Assembly: GCA_032622095.1 (NCBI GenBank)
Contig: CP136068.1
Location: 161,777,465-161,841,464, forward strand
Origin: Siphonodentalium dalli
Lineage: Eukaryota; Mollusca; Scaphopoda; Gadilida; Siphonodentaliidae
Length of the DNA stretch: 64,000 bases
Direction: 5' to 3'
This document shows positions 12,558 through 24,218 of the stretch, piece after piece; positions within the stretch are counted from its first letter, which is position 1, and every line of letters starts with the position of its first letter. The position numbers and the translations under genes are program-made. Below the pieces are notes generated by a model, which had not been told where the DNA came from, made no database searches, and saw nothing but the letters and a program-made list of their open reading frames with translations.

Positions 12558-13254
12558 ATAGTCCAGGCACATTAGGTTTCACTACGGCAAAAAATAGGGG
12601 AAAGCTGAATTTTTCTGGGACTACTAAGAAGATGCTTATGGACAATATGGCAAAAGTCCCCTAGAATCCGAGTTGAGCTTTTTGAGATATCATGATTTTT
12701 CGTAACGGTGCAGATTCTGACGAAATTACATCAGACCATACGCGAATGCAGTCATATGTAGGCTAATTTACGGACTCATTCTTCACACATACCCGTCCAC
12801 CGTGGAGCAGGTGTCGCTAGATATGTGTAATTGATACTAGAGCTTACTAACAGTCGATATTCCATAATTGTGATGACATTTATTGCCGAAGAGAGCATAT
12901 AAATCGCATGGTGATTCAACATTTTCCTAATAAAAGAGGGCGAGTAAAGGTATTCAGACGACAATGAGCTAAAATATGAACCATTATATTAGACCAGTGG
13001 TTAATTCAGAAAAGGAAAGTGATAATATATATCGAACTATCACCATCCTTAAGATTTTATAGCCGGAAACTTAACACTACCCCCTAAATTGTACGCCATG
13101 GCTTTGAGTGTATAACAGGCCAAACTACCACATAATAGTCCTGGCGTTTGGCGTAACAATTGTGCAAATGGTGATAACACTATGAAACTTGGCACGTAGG
13201 TTCTCTATACAATGTTAATCATTTTCAGATGTGTAAACATCGCGGCAGGTCTTT

Positions 13255-13800
13255 CCTTAGCAACGGTTGCTGGCAACTGTCCGACATCGAAGAAATACAA
13301 ATATGACTGATATTATGGCAGTTTTAACAATCTAAACTATGTCATGCAGCATTTTTATGGTGAAAATAAAATTAGTTGTTGTTAGAGTGGATCTGGCTGG
13401 AAAATTACCATATTTCTTACTTACTGGGATGGTAACGGTTGCTAGGGACATACCCGAAATAGAAAAATGCCGAACTGACTGATATTATGGAAGTTTCAAA
13501 CTAATATAGACTACGTCATTATCATTTTATGGTGAAACAACTTTAATAGTTGTTGTTAGTGTGGGTTCGACTTAAACAATTACTATATGTTTCTGGTAAC
13601 GGTTGCTAGGGACATACCCAAAATCGAAAATTTCACACATGACTGATATTATGGTAGTTTAAACAAACTAAACTACGCCATGTAACATACATATATTGAA
13701 CACAATTATTATAATTGTTGTATGTGTGAACATGACAGTAAAGTTGCTGCATTCGTTACCTAACGGGTGGTGTAATGGTTGCTATGGACATATCCACCTT
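13255..13800. repeat. Degenerate tandem repeats in the left foldback arm (about 160-190 bp)
   Basis: At least three units carry GACTGATATTATGG, an AAACTAYGYCATG-like segment, TTTATGGTGAAA and GTTGTTGTTAG. Each is followed by a GGTTGCTAGGGAC-type motif (13265, 13437, 13601, 13777). Inverted counterparts lie at 16240-16560. Confidence 0.7.
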
Positions 13801-14931
13801 TAAAAACATACCATATGTATGAGTTTCTGGTAATTTAACTGATATAACTGTTTCATAATATGGTATGCGTTTCGGGCAATTTACATGATATAATTGTTTC
13901 ATAATATGCCACATTATGCTTATATTGACAATAATGCATCACTATAGGTTGTTGTATTGTGTACTGATGTATTCTCATGTGATTCCCATGTGGCAGATTG
14001 GTATTGAGGTTTCAATGTTGCTACGTAACCACCTACCATTGACAAATCTACTTAAAACTGACAGACTATTCAGTTATTTTTATCAAAATGACATACCTGT
14101 GTGGAGTTTATGATTGTATCTTCCATCAATCGATTGTTGGAATGCATTTTAATGAGACATGTAAAACATATTGACCCACATTTATGTCGATACTACCTGA
14201 CCCCCCCCCCCCCCCCCATGGAATCCGACATTCACACTACAATTGACAATGGAATCCATGCAGAACACTATATCATGGTATGCTAGCATACCCACCAGTT
14301 GCTATATGGTAGGAAATATGTGTCTTTCATATCCATGCCATAACTACATATATGTCAATACATTGGCATGTGTCATGTACATGTCTATAGGAGCTCGTAC
14401 ATGAGCATGGCCTATATATTTCAGACTGCGATACCATGAACTACATTTAGGAACCGGTCCCCATTTCCTATTTACATGGGCAGCCATGTGCCCATTATCA
14501 ACCCATAGTTACCATGGTGAATGACCTATATATATGGAACTGCATCAAATGACGTGTCTTAACTACTGTGTCCATGTCATAGAAAGGGGTCTGGACCATT
14601 GTCCATTGCCTACCAGCATACATGTGAATATATGAACTGACTAATAACGTCGGTTCCGTAGCTTATATTTAGGGACCTGTATCCAATGCATACATAATTA
14701 TAGTCACCTGGGTATTAGGACTACTTAAACGTGCCTGGGTCTTTGGTGTAGATATATCACGTATAAGGGGTGGATCCATATCCTACATATAGGCATCCGC
14801 TTATTCCTGGTATAATGCTATATGGCATACATATATCGGCCTTGGTTCATGGTCTACACATATAGGCATGTGTCCATGGCCAACCTACAGTGCCATGTGT
14901 GTGTGCTATTTATAGGCGCCTCCACCCTTAA

Positions 14932-15424
14932 AGGTACGGTTGGCCTTGGCGGTGGGTATCCTGTAAAAATATTTCCACCCGTCAAAAACCGCCACAAACA
15001 GAAAGAACATCAAAAAGTAGACATACTTGTCCGTATACAAATAAGATATATCGCATAAACAGTATGTTATTGTCATTTGTTAGACCATTGTTATGTAAAC
15101 AAAAGCATAAAAAGTTACTTTTCTGGTGTTTGTTTATATTATGATGGTAAACATAAAGAGCGTTCTTTGTTGGTGAATTCCTGATATGGAACAAATAAAG
15201 AGCGTTTATGCCATTTTTGTGTGATTAGCCAGTAGCATTGTGCTGTCTTCTGTAACACAATCAGGCTCTTGCTTGGGTAAAATATAGTAGGTCTTTATGA
15301 TAACATGCTGTTTACGCGATAGTCATGGTATATATGAACGAAAATGTATGCATTTTAATGTTTTTCTGTTTACGGTGATTGGAACAAATATGAATATTTT
15401 CGACAACTAAGGCCTCACGTGCCT
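14932..15424. mobile_element. TTAA-flanked MITE (piggyBac-type target site), 493 bp
   Basis: The element is bounded by TTAA at 14928-14931 and 15425-15428. Its terminal inverted repeats are AGGTACGGTTGGCCTT (left) and the complement of AGGCACGTGAGGCCTT (right), 12 of 16 matching. TTAA target duplication is the hallmark of the piggyBac superfamily. It carries no transposase and is nested inside the centre of the 12558-17284 foldback, so it inserted later. Confidence 0.75.
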
Positions 15425-17639
15425 TTAACCTTCATATATGTGGCATCGGTCCAATATCTATGTATAGGTTGATCTGTCACAAAACTGTCCCATATGTTCA
15501 TACCATATATATGGTCCTGAATCCACGGTGTACTAATGTATTGTGCATCAGACTTGGTATCCGAGTACATGGGCACTTGGGTATTTGAACCATGCAACCG
15601 TGTCATGGTCCTTGAAAATGCAGCTTAGGTATCATACATGTATAATGGGCTGGGTCCATCGCCATAGAGTATACTAATGTATTTATATAACACGGCATCG
15701 CTCCATTGCTGCCCTGGTGACCATGTATAACCCGTCTAACATCGTAGTTAAATGGTGTATGCCCTGTCTATAGATGCTTGGATCCAAGGCCAATATATAA
15801 GGGTTTATATGAAGCGGTCTGGTTCATGGACTATACATATCCTAGTCTATATGTATGGCCATGTGTCCTACGACTACGTATATGTGCCTGGGTCCTAACC
15901 CAACTATTGTAGGCTAGGCCCATGGCTAACATATTGGTGGCTGACCCTTTGTTCTTCATATATAGAAGAGTGGGTCCGTGACTTACATTATACATCTAGC
16001 TGTGTTGGTCTATGGCTTATATAACTATTATGGTCATGCCTCATATAAAATATAAGCAACGACTTTTCAACTCTCACTTTTAATTCCCGATATCTGAATT
16101 GGATAATTGTACCCATATGGAAACTAAATTTGTAGCATATTCTGGTTAGGCCCACATTAACACCATAACAAACGAGTTTAATTAAAACTACCATAATATC
16201 AGTGCATTTTGGGTATTTCCTGTATGACCCTGGCAACAGACACCACTCATATAAGTAAGAATTATATGGTACTATTTTCAGCCAGCTCAACACTAACAAC
16301 AACTATTATCATTGTTTTCAACATAAAAGTGCCATTTGGTGTAGTTTAGTTTGTTAAAGCAAATAAATATCAGTCATATGTGCATTTTTATATTTTGTGT
16401 GTCCCTAGCAACCTTCACCACCACTGTCCTGTAAGTAAAACATATGGCAGTTTGTCAGTCAGGTCAAAACTGACAACAATTATTTTCACCATAAAATGCT
16501 ACACGACGTAATTTAGTTTGTTAGATCTAACATAATATCAGTCATATGCATTAATTCGATGCCGGGTAGTTGCTATCCGTTGCTAAGAAGAGCCTGTTGC
16601 GAATGTCACCACATGTGAAAATGAGCAGTAGTGTATAAGAAACATATGTGCCAAGTGTCATGCTTTTATCGCCTTTTTCACAGTTGTTGTGTTTTCTACA
16701 ACAACCGCATGAACTAGCAGAAGGGCAAAATGTGGCGAGAGTCAGTTTAGGGGGTAGGGTTATGTTTTTACAAGTATTTGCCACTTATCATAGGTATAGT
16801 CGCTAATTCCGCAAGTTATATTGAAGGAGTGGTGTATGTGCAGTTTTTAAAACAAATTGCTCGCGTCTACGTAATGAGTAGCCCGAGAAATTTGACATCG
16901 ACTACGACAGTTTGTCTGAAAAAATCGTCATTTTTTGGGGTCATTAAGTTATTTTTGTCCATAATGTGCGAAATTCATTCAAATCTTCCCGTTCAATTGG
17001 TATATTGGTTCGAGAATTGTGTATTGAACAATATTGAGTACATTTGGTATATGTTTCGGCTGAAAAATTGATATAGCATCCAATTATTCCCATGATTGTG
17101 AAAAATATAAAAGTTAGTTTTTTTTATATGGAAAAAATGGTTTAACTCAAAAAGCTCAACTCGGATTTTAGGGGACTTTTCGTGACGCATCCGCGATGTT
17201 ATGGCCTAAATAATATAAAAAAATAAGCTTTCCCCTATTTATTTCCTTACTTTTCCCCTTTCACGCCTAATGTGCCTGGACTATTATATGCATTTCCATA
17301 TCTCTTGTAACTTTTGTGTGGAAACTATATTGAATGGGGCAGACTCAATTGTGTTATAATATTAACATGAGCTATTCTAATATTTTAACATGCACCATTA
17401 TCTTCCTCGCAAAATGTTACCACAGTTTGAACGCATTGGTGTCACCTCGATTGTACCCCGTGAAGTTATATATAGAACTCATACAGACAGACATATATTT
17501 GCAAATATATCTAGGCACCAAATGTGACATTTTACGTACGATTTGATTCCTCGTATTATTTGAGAAGTACGTGTGTGAATTTGATGTTAATTGGCACTTA
17601 AACATATTTATATCAGTTGTGGTGACTCACCCGTCCCTA

Positions 17640-19430
17640 TTTCGGACTCAAGCGCGCAACATTTGACATCATTAAACCACAAACTTAGACTCATTATGGA
17701 GATGAATATATATAAAATTGTTTAAAATTGGCGAGTATACAAATTCGTATCAGATTTAAGGCCCCGTGCACATCTCTCACTCTCACCCAAACTGTACTAA
17801 TTTGGCGTAGTTAAACCACATGATTAGATTCATCATATCACGGAGAATATGTACCAATCTAGTGGACATCGGCGCTAAATATATTGTTTATCTATTCGTG
17901 TGTCTCTCTCGCCCTCTCGAATGACACCAGTTTTGGCATCTTTAAAGCACACAATTAGACTCCTGATATCATGGAGATAAATATTTATCAAATTAAAAAA
18001 ATAAATATTTTTATCAAATTGAGTGCCAACCCACAACATCTCGCACACAAACAACACCAATATAGCGTCTTTAAATCACATGATTTGATTCCTCGTATCG
18101 TGGATAAGAATGTGTATCAATTTGGTGCAAATTGGCGCTAAAATTATTTTTATCAATGTTGGTGCCCCTCTCCCTTTCAGTGCACCCCTGACTCGAATGA
18201 CGCAACTTTTGACAGCTTCAAGCCTCCCCATTAGCCTCCTGATACCGTGTGGATGATTGGATAAGTTTTTGTATAACATTGGCGAGTGTACAAATTCGTA
18301 TCAAATTTATGGCCCCCATATCTCTCATCCAAACAGCACCAATTTGGCGTATCTAAACCACAAGATTAGTTTCTCGTATCACGGAGAATATGTAGCAATC
18401 TGGTGCAGCGCTAAACATATTGTTCGTCTTTTTTGAGTTCCTCTCACCCCTATGCATCATGACTAGAGTGGTCCCACTTGTGACATCCTTAAACCACACA
18501 ATTAGACTCCTGATAAACCAATTTTGATCAAAGTTAGTGCCCACTAACCCCCATCTCTCACCCAAAAAACAGCACCAACATGGCGTCTTTAAATTAGACG
18601 ATCAGACTCCTCGTATTTTGGATGAGAATGCGTATCACTTTGGTGGAAATTGGTGCTAAAATTATTACGTATCAATGTTGGTGCCCCTCTGCCTTTCAGT
18701 TCAACCCTGACTCGAATGACACCACTGTTGACACATTTAAGCCACACAATTATAGACTCATCATACCATGGGGATGATAGTGTATAAGTGTGGTGGCAAT
18801 CGGCGACTAAACCCATTCTTATCAAATTGATTGAATGCCCCTCCCACAATCTTTCATCAAAACGACAGCAATTTGGAGTCTTTAAATCGCACAATTAGAT
18901 TCCTTGTATCATGGAGAAGAATATTTATCAATTTGGTGGAATTCGTTTTATCAATTTTGGCGCCCCTCTCCCCTTCCGTGCACCCCTGGCGCGAATGGCG
19001 CCACAATTGACACATTTAAACAACACCATTTGATTCCTCATATCATGGGCATTATTATATAAAAGTTTTATGGCAATCGGCGGCAAACATGTTTTCTACC
19101 CCTCCCCTGTTCTGCCCTGACAACGGCGTCACTTTAGAAAATTCTAACCCACACCATTATCCTTCTAGTAAAAAGTTACCCTAGTAGACCGTTGGTGCCA
19201 TCTAGATGGTCCCTCGGCGCTAAACTTAGTTTATACATTTTGGTGCCCATCTCCCCTTCAGTGCATCCCTGACTCGAACGGGTCACTCTTGATATATTTA
19301 AACCACACCATCAGATTCCTTGTATCATGGTGATGGTTATATATAAGTTTCGTGGCAATCGGCGGCAATTTTTTTTTGTCTGCCACTCCCCCTTTTCTGC
19401 ATAGTTTTGTAACTTACTTCAGCCAATGTA
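17640..19430. repeat. Ancient degenerate tandem array, about 12-13 units of 120-150 bp
   Basis: Recurring words appear in fixed order: TTTAAACCACACAATTAGA, CTCCTCGTATCATGGAGA, AATATGTATCAATTTGGTG, GCAATCGGCGCTAAA, GGTGCCCCTCTCCCTTTCAG and GCACCCCTGACTCGAATGAC. Unit landmarks are near 17810, 17940, 18070, 18210, 18350, 18490, 18590, 18735, 18885, 19015, 19150 and 19300. Units are heavily diverged with indels. The open frames of 60-100 codons inside are chance products. Confidence 0.75.
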
Positions 19431-20980
19431 TGATCACTTTTGTATTATATAGATCATGCCATGAATCTCTACTCTGGCTAACGTAGGGCCCTGCGAACCG
19501 TTCGAGGTTCGGTTCGGTTCGAAACCGCTGTGATGATTCGGTCCGGTTCGAAACCTTAGACGGGATTCGTTTATATCGAACCTTTTTTTTAGTCCTGCAA
19601 AATGGGCAAATTTTGCGTACTGGGAATTGTTTATTGATTATATACCGTATATTAATTGGTTTACATACAACTGTGTGATACTATGATTTTATGTTTACAT
19701 TGGACATAATTACTTTGATCATTACTCGGGCGGGGTAACTGGGTGATATTTCATTGAACGGGTCTTTTGGCATAACTTTATTCCGCTCCCGCTAAACGGT
19801 TCAGTCGGACATGTCAAATTCGTGATAATTAATTAGTAAAACTATAACATTTCTATCTCAGTCAAAGTTCTACCTCGTCAAAGTTTGTTTTATTCTCCAT
19901 ATAACTTTACTAATAGACATAATTATACCTAACAAACGAGACAATAAGTTATGATTATTGATGAATACAGATCGAACAAGCTTTTTTGAATTCCGTAAAC
20001 TGGCTGAAAGTGAATAGGTATTTCAGGCAGCCTTCTGTGTCAACAATTGGAGTCAACCAATCACAGTGAGGAGAAGGTGTGGCCATTGTTTATCAGCATA
20101 AATGATTGACATGATTATGTAACCCGATGTGCTTTGTCTTGAGACACTTACTAGTAATTGCTACAACGCGACGTCGGCACGCTTTGATCTTTGTCATGTG
20201 TTGTCGCAGTTACAGATTGACGAGTCTGTTAATAGTTACCGAGTTATGCCACGTGACGCGTTCATGCTGTCAGTGTGTTAGGAGTTCAATGCGTCGTTTA
20301 TCGCGTTGTTTACACTGTACATATGTACGACTGGAAGCTTGACCGATGATTCAATCAGACATCTGTCTCACTTACTGTTAGAATAAGTTATGATTTTTCA
20401 TGAGTGATGCTCAGTGAGCGGACGCGGGTATATTTGTTTTAATCGGGGTTATGTAATATAATGTATGGACATAAATGGAACATAAAATCAACGTTTTATC
20501 GGATTGTCATTCATCTCCAATATAAAATAATTCTTCAACATGTAATTATCTTATATCGTATACGATAAATTTGTATATAACACGTTGATTGTACTATTAT
20601 AATGATTCACATACGTTCTAACTGGCTACTAGTATTATGAGTACGTTGCTTGGACTCTCTTCAATGACACGGTCGGTAATTGGGTTCGAGATTCGGTACA
20701 AGAACAAAACCTTGTAACTTTTTGAAGTTTTTACAGGGAACCTTATACAGTGGAAAAAATAACGCGGGGAATATATTTCTTAGTTATTATGTGTTCAGAT
20801 AATTCCAACAGCGCCCCCCTTGAATCAACCACAAGGTTTTGCATCATTCCATTTGCACCCCCACTATGAATCAAATCAAACCAAACAACCCCCTTGAATC
20901 AGAACAAACGTTTTGCATAATTTCATTCCTCCTTGCACCTAAGCGTTCACGGGCCAAATAGCCTATTTATAAACCATGGT
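19431..20980. other. Gene-free AT-rich stretch
   Basis: Contains a short GGTTCGGTTCGAAACC-type direct repeat (about 19500-19560) and, at 20700-20800, a partial copy of dispersed repeat C (CCTTGTAACTTTTTGAAG ... GAATATATTTCTTAGTTA). A small open frame at 20127-20342 has no recognisable content. Confidence 0.4.
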
Positions 20981-20984
20981 TCTA

Positions 20985-21404
20985 TCTACCCGGTATGATA
21001 ATATTCGTCTATCTACCCGGTATGATAATATTCGTCTATCTACCCGGCCGGTATGATAATATTCGTCTATCTACCCGGTATGATAATATTCGTCTTTCTA
21101 CCCGGTATGATAATATTCATATATTTATAAACCATGGTTCTATCTACCCGGTATGATAATATTCATATATTTATAAAACATGGTTCTATCTACCCGGTAT
21201 GATAATATTCATATATTTATAAAACATGGTTCTATCTACCCGGTATGATAATATTCATATATTTATAAGCCATGGTTCTATCTACCCGGTATGATAATAT
21301 TCATATATTTATAAGCCATGGTTCTATCTACCCGGTATGATAATATTCATATATTTATAATCCATGGTTCTATCTACCCGGTATGATAATATTCATATAT
21401 TTTG
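20985..21404. repeat. Compound minisatellite: 27-bp units then six 46-bp units
   Basis: The first part (20985-21118) repeats a 27-bp unit containing CTATCTACCCGGTATGATAA; one unit carries an extra CCGG. From 21119 a 46-bp unit is repeated six times. It is the same 27-bp segment expanded by ATATATTTATAAACCATGG. The second array therefore looks derived from the first by capture of a 19-bp spacer. Confidence 0.9.
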
Positions 21405-21559
21405 AACCTAAACATCCTAACATCTAGTGGTGTAACTACGGGCAATAAACCAGGACACACCGGGCCGACCATGGTTGGGCCTGGTGTGCGAAATTTTTGA
21501 AATCTGAACAAGAAAATCGCTAAATCCTAGCATCTAGACTAGCCTCAAGCATTCATAGA

Positions 21560-21965
21560 GTTGGAAATTTCAAACCTGACACCCCGACTTAGGTTGGAAA
21601 ATTTCCAACTGATGACAATTCCAGTGACAATTTTGACCAAATGTAGGACAATTTTGTTTTTTTAAATTAACTAGAAGTTTTTTGACTTGACTAGGACCAG
21701 GACACAAGCTTCCCAAGACAGTGTTGGAAATTTCCATCCTGACACTCCCTAAGGTTGGAACATTTCTAACTGATGGCCATTTCAGTTCAAAATTTTCACC
21801 AAAAGAAGGCAAATATTGGTCCAAAAACAATAAATTCCCCCCAATAAATTGTTTGAAAATCAAACGACAAGAACATTTTCAACCTATTGTTGGTGTGAAA
21901 TATTTCCAACTAATGTTGTGTCAGGTATGAAATTTCCAACTGTTGAAAATTTTGACACCCCCCCC
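21560..21965. repeat. Dispersed repeat E (two partial units)
   Basis: Segments containing GTTGGAAATTTCC, CCTGACACYCC, TTAGGTTGGAA, CAACTGATGACCATTTCAGT and TTTTGACCAAATGTAG occur twice here (21560 and 21722). Further copies lie at 35057-35272 (inverse orientation), 57585-57710 and 59770-60010. No coding function is evident. Confidence 0.75.
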
Positions 21966-22008
21966 CCCAAACCGCCCCTGTCGCCACGTCTCTGTATGTG
22001 TTCCTTAA

Positions 22009-22396
22009 CCCTTTACCCAACAAACCGGCCAAAACCGGCCAAATAAAGCTTCAACAGCCTAAAATATCTTCGGTCTGTCTCAATAGAACTATACAAATAT
22101 GGATATCATTGGAACCGGCTCCTTGACCACATTGTGATAGTTACAGTTATGCCCTGTGCCAATGCATTCTCTTATATATGCGAGTCGACCATAGGTCGCC
22201 TCGCATATATAAGAGAATGCATTGGCCTAAAAAAAATCTTTTTTTAACACTTTTTACCATTCTTACATTCTTTAACAATTTTATAATTTTTAATGTGTTA
22301 AGCCAATGCATTCTCTTATATATGCGAGGCGACCTATGGTCGACTCGCATATATAAGAGAATGCATTGGCACAGGGCCCTTCTGTTGGGTAAAGGG
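22009..22396. mobile_element. TTAA/CCCTTT palindrome element, type B (copy 1)
   Basis: It is flanked by TTAA (22005-22008 and 22397-22400) with inverted ends CCCTTTACCCAACA and TGTTGGGTAAAGGG. The CCCTTT terminus plus TTAA duplication fits the piggyBac superfamily, non-autonomous. One side carries a unique subterminal segment (CCGGCCAAAACCGGCCAAAT ... GTGATAGTTACAGTTATG). The core has two 69-bp palindromes (22151-22226 and 22302-22371) flanking an AT-rich loop. Open frames across the palindromes are mirror-image artefacts. Confidence 0.85.
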
Positions 22397-22462
22397 TTAA
22401 TAATGTAATTCACTGTAGGTGAAGCTCCCAACTGGAATGTTCACAATTTAAGTGACATTGTG

Positions 22463-24203
22463 AGCGATTTTGCTAAATACATCTTACAATTATTGATTTC
22501 TCATGGGTAATTAACTCAATGTTTATTGCGATATCGGCTCACAAAAGTCACGGAAAAGCATGCAATTTCGAGTTGGGCCATTCACCTACATCGACGTGCA
22601 TTATTAAGGAACAAATAATAACTAAGAAATATGTTCCCCGCGTTATTTTTTCGACTTTATAAGGTTCCCTGTCAAAACTTAAAATAGTTCCAAGATTTTG
22701 TATACTGGTGGAATATGATCTCTATACGGGCGTTATATCGCAATATTAATATACCACTTCTTTTGACTGGCACTGTAGCAAGAGTAGAGATTCATGGCAT
22801 GATCTGGGTATTATAGTGTAAAATGACCATAATTTCTTAACTGCTACATGAGGTCCCCAGTGGGTGAATTTAGTGATGCTAGCCCGCCATGCGTGATAGC
22901 ATCGCTCTATTCACCCTCTGGGGACCTCAATATTCACCCATATCTGTTAACCCTTTACCCAACAGAACGGCCCTGTGCCAATGCATTCTCTTATATATGC
23001 GAGTCGACCATAGGTCGCCTCGCATATATAAGAGAATGCATTGGCTTAACACATTAAAAATTATAAAATTGTTAAAGAATGTAAGAAAAAATGGTAAAAA
23101 GTGTTAAAAAAAGATTTTTTTTAGGCCAATGCATTCTCTTATATATGCGAGGCGACCTATGGTCGACTCGCATATATAAGAGAATGCATTGGCACAGGGC
23201 ATAACTGTAACTATCACAATGTGGTCAAGGAGCCGGTTCCAATGATATCCATATTTGTATGGTTCTATTGAGACAGACCGAAGATATTTTAGGCTGTTGA
23301 AGCTTTATTTGGCCGGTTTTGGCCGGTTTGTTAGCGATTTTGCTAAATACATCTTACAATTATTGAATTTCTCATGGGTAATTAACTCAATGTTTATTGC
23401 GATATCGGCTCACAAAAGTCACGGAAAAGCATGCAATTTCGAGTTGGGCCATTCACCTACATCGACGTGCATTATTAAGGAACAAATAATAACTAAGAAA
23501 TATGTTCCCCGCGTTATTTTTTCGACTTTATAAGGTTCCCTGTCAAAACTTAAAATAGTTCCAAGATTTTGTATACTGGTGGAATATGATCTCTATACGG
23601 GCGTTATATCGCAATATTAATATACCACTTCTTTTGACTGGCACTGTAGCAAGAGTAGAGATTCATGGCATGATCTGGGTATTATAGTGTAAAATGACCA
23701 TAATTTCTTAACTGCTACATGAGGTCCCCAGTGGGTGAATTTAGTGATGCTAGCCCGCCATGCGTGATAGCATCGCTCTATTCACCCTCTGGGGACCTCA
23801 ATATTCACCCATATCTGTTAACCCTTTACCCAACAGAACGGCCCTGTGCCAATGCATTCTCTTATATATGCGAGTCGACCATAGGTCGCCTCGCATATAT
23901 AAGAGAATGCATTGGCTTAACACATTAAAAATTATAAAATTGTTAAAGAATGTAAGAAAAAATGGTAAAAAGTGTTAAAAAAAAGATTTTTTTTAGGCCA
24001 ATGCATTCTCTTATATATGCGAGGCGACCTATGGTCGACTCGCATATATAAGAGAATGCATTGGCACAGGGCATAACTGTAACTATCACAATGTGGTCAA
24101 GGAGCCGGTTCCAATGATATCCATATTTGTATGGTTCTATTGAGACAGACCGAAGATATTTTAGGCTGTTGAAGCTTTATTTGGCCGGTTTTGGCCGGAT
24201 TGT
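22463..24203. repeat. Direct tandem duplication, unit about 870 bp
   Basis: 22463-23332 and 23333-24203 are nearly identical, differing by a few one-base indels such as TTGATTTC versus TTGAATTTC. Each unit holds part of dispersed repeat C (about 22600-22860) plus a type B palindrome element. The junction cuts the first element just before its right CCCTTT end (GGCCGGTTTGTT/AGCGATTTT), so only the second copy keeps both ends. Confidence 0.95.
22951..23332. mobile_element. Type B palindrome element (copy 2, right end missing)
   Basis: The left TTAA (22947-22950) and CCCTTTACCCAACAG end are present. Both palindromes are intact (about 22976-23044 and 23125-23194). The right terminus is lost at the tandem duplication junction. 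It lies inverted relative to copy 1, with the CCGGCC-rich subterminal on the right. Confidence 0.9.
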
Positions 24204-24214
24204 TGGGTAAAGGG
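23822..24214. mobile_element. Type B palindrome element (copy 3, complete)
   Basis: TTAA flanks both ends (23818-23821 and 24215-24218). The terminal inverted repeats CCCTTTACCCAACA and TGTTGGGTAAAGGG are intact. Palindromes lie at about 23847-23915 and 23996-24065. It is the product of the 870-bp tandem duplication. Confidence 0.9.
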
Positions 24215-24218
24215 TTAA

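Larger units (their letters stand above)
12558..17284. mobile_element. Large foldback element with inverted arms of over 1 kb (4.7 kb)
   Basis: The left end ATAGTCCAGGCACATTAGG (12558) is mirrored at the right by CCTAATGTGCCTGGACTAT (ending 17284). Matching landmarks continue inward in inverse order: AAAAGTCCCCTAGAATCCGA (about 12652) with its complement at 17160-17180; TACCCCCTAAA (about 13079) with TTTAGGGGGTA (about 16747); and CATGACTGATATTATG repeats (13290-13650) with their complement at 16360-16550. The arms have diverged by roughly 15-25%. The centre (about 14280-16000) is a degenerate run of ATATATAGGCATGTGTCCATGG-like words. No transposase ORF was found. Confidence 0.8.

Noticed and set aside
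22147-24000. ORFs containing QCILLYMR and ANAFSYICES
   Set aside because: They are readings through the 69-bp palindromes and recur at every palindrome copy on both strands.
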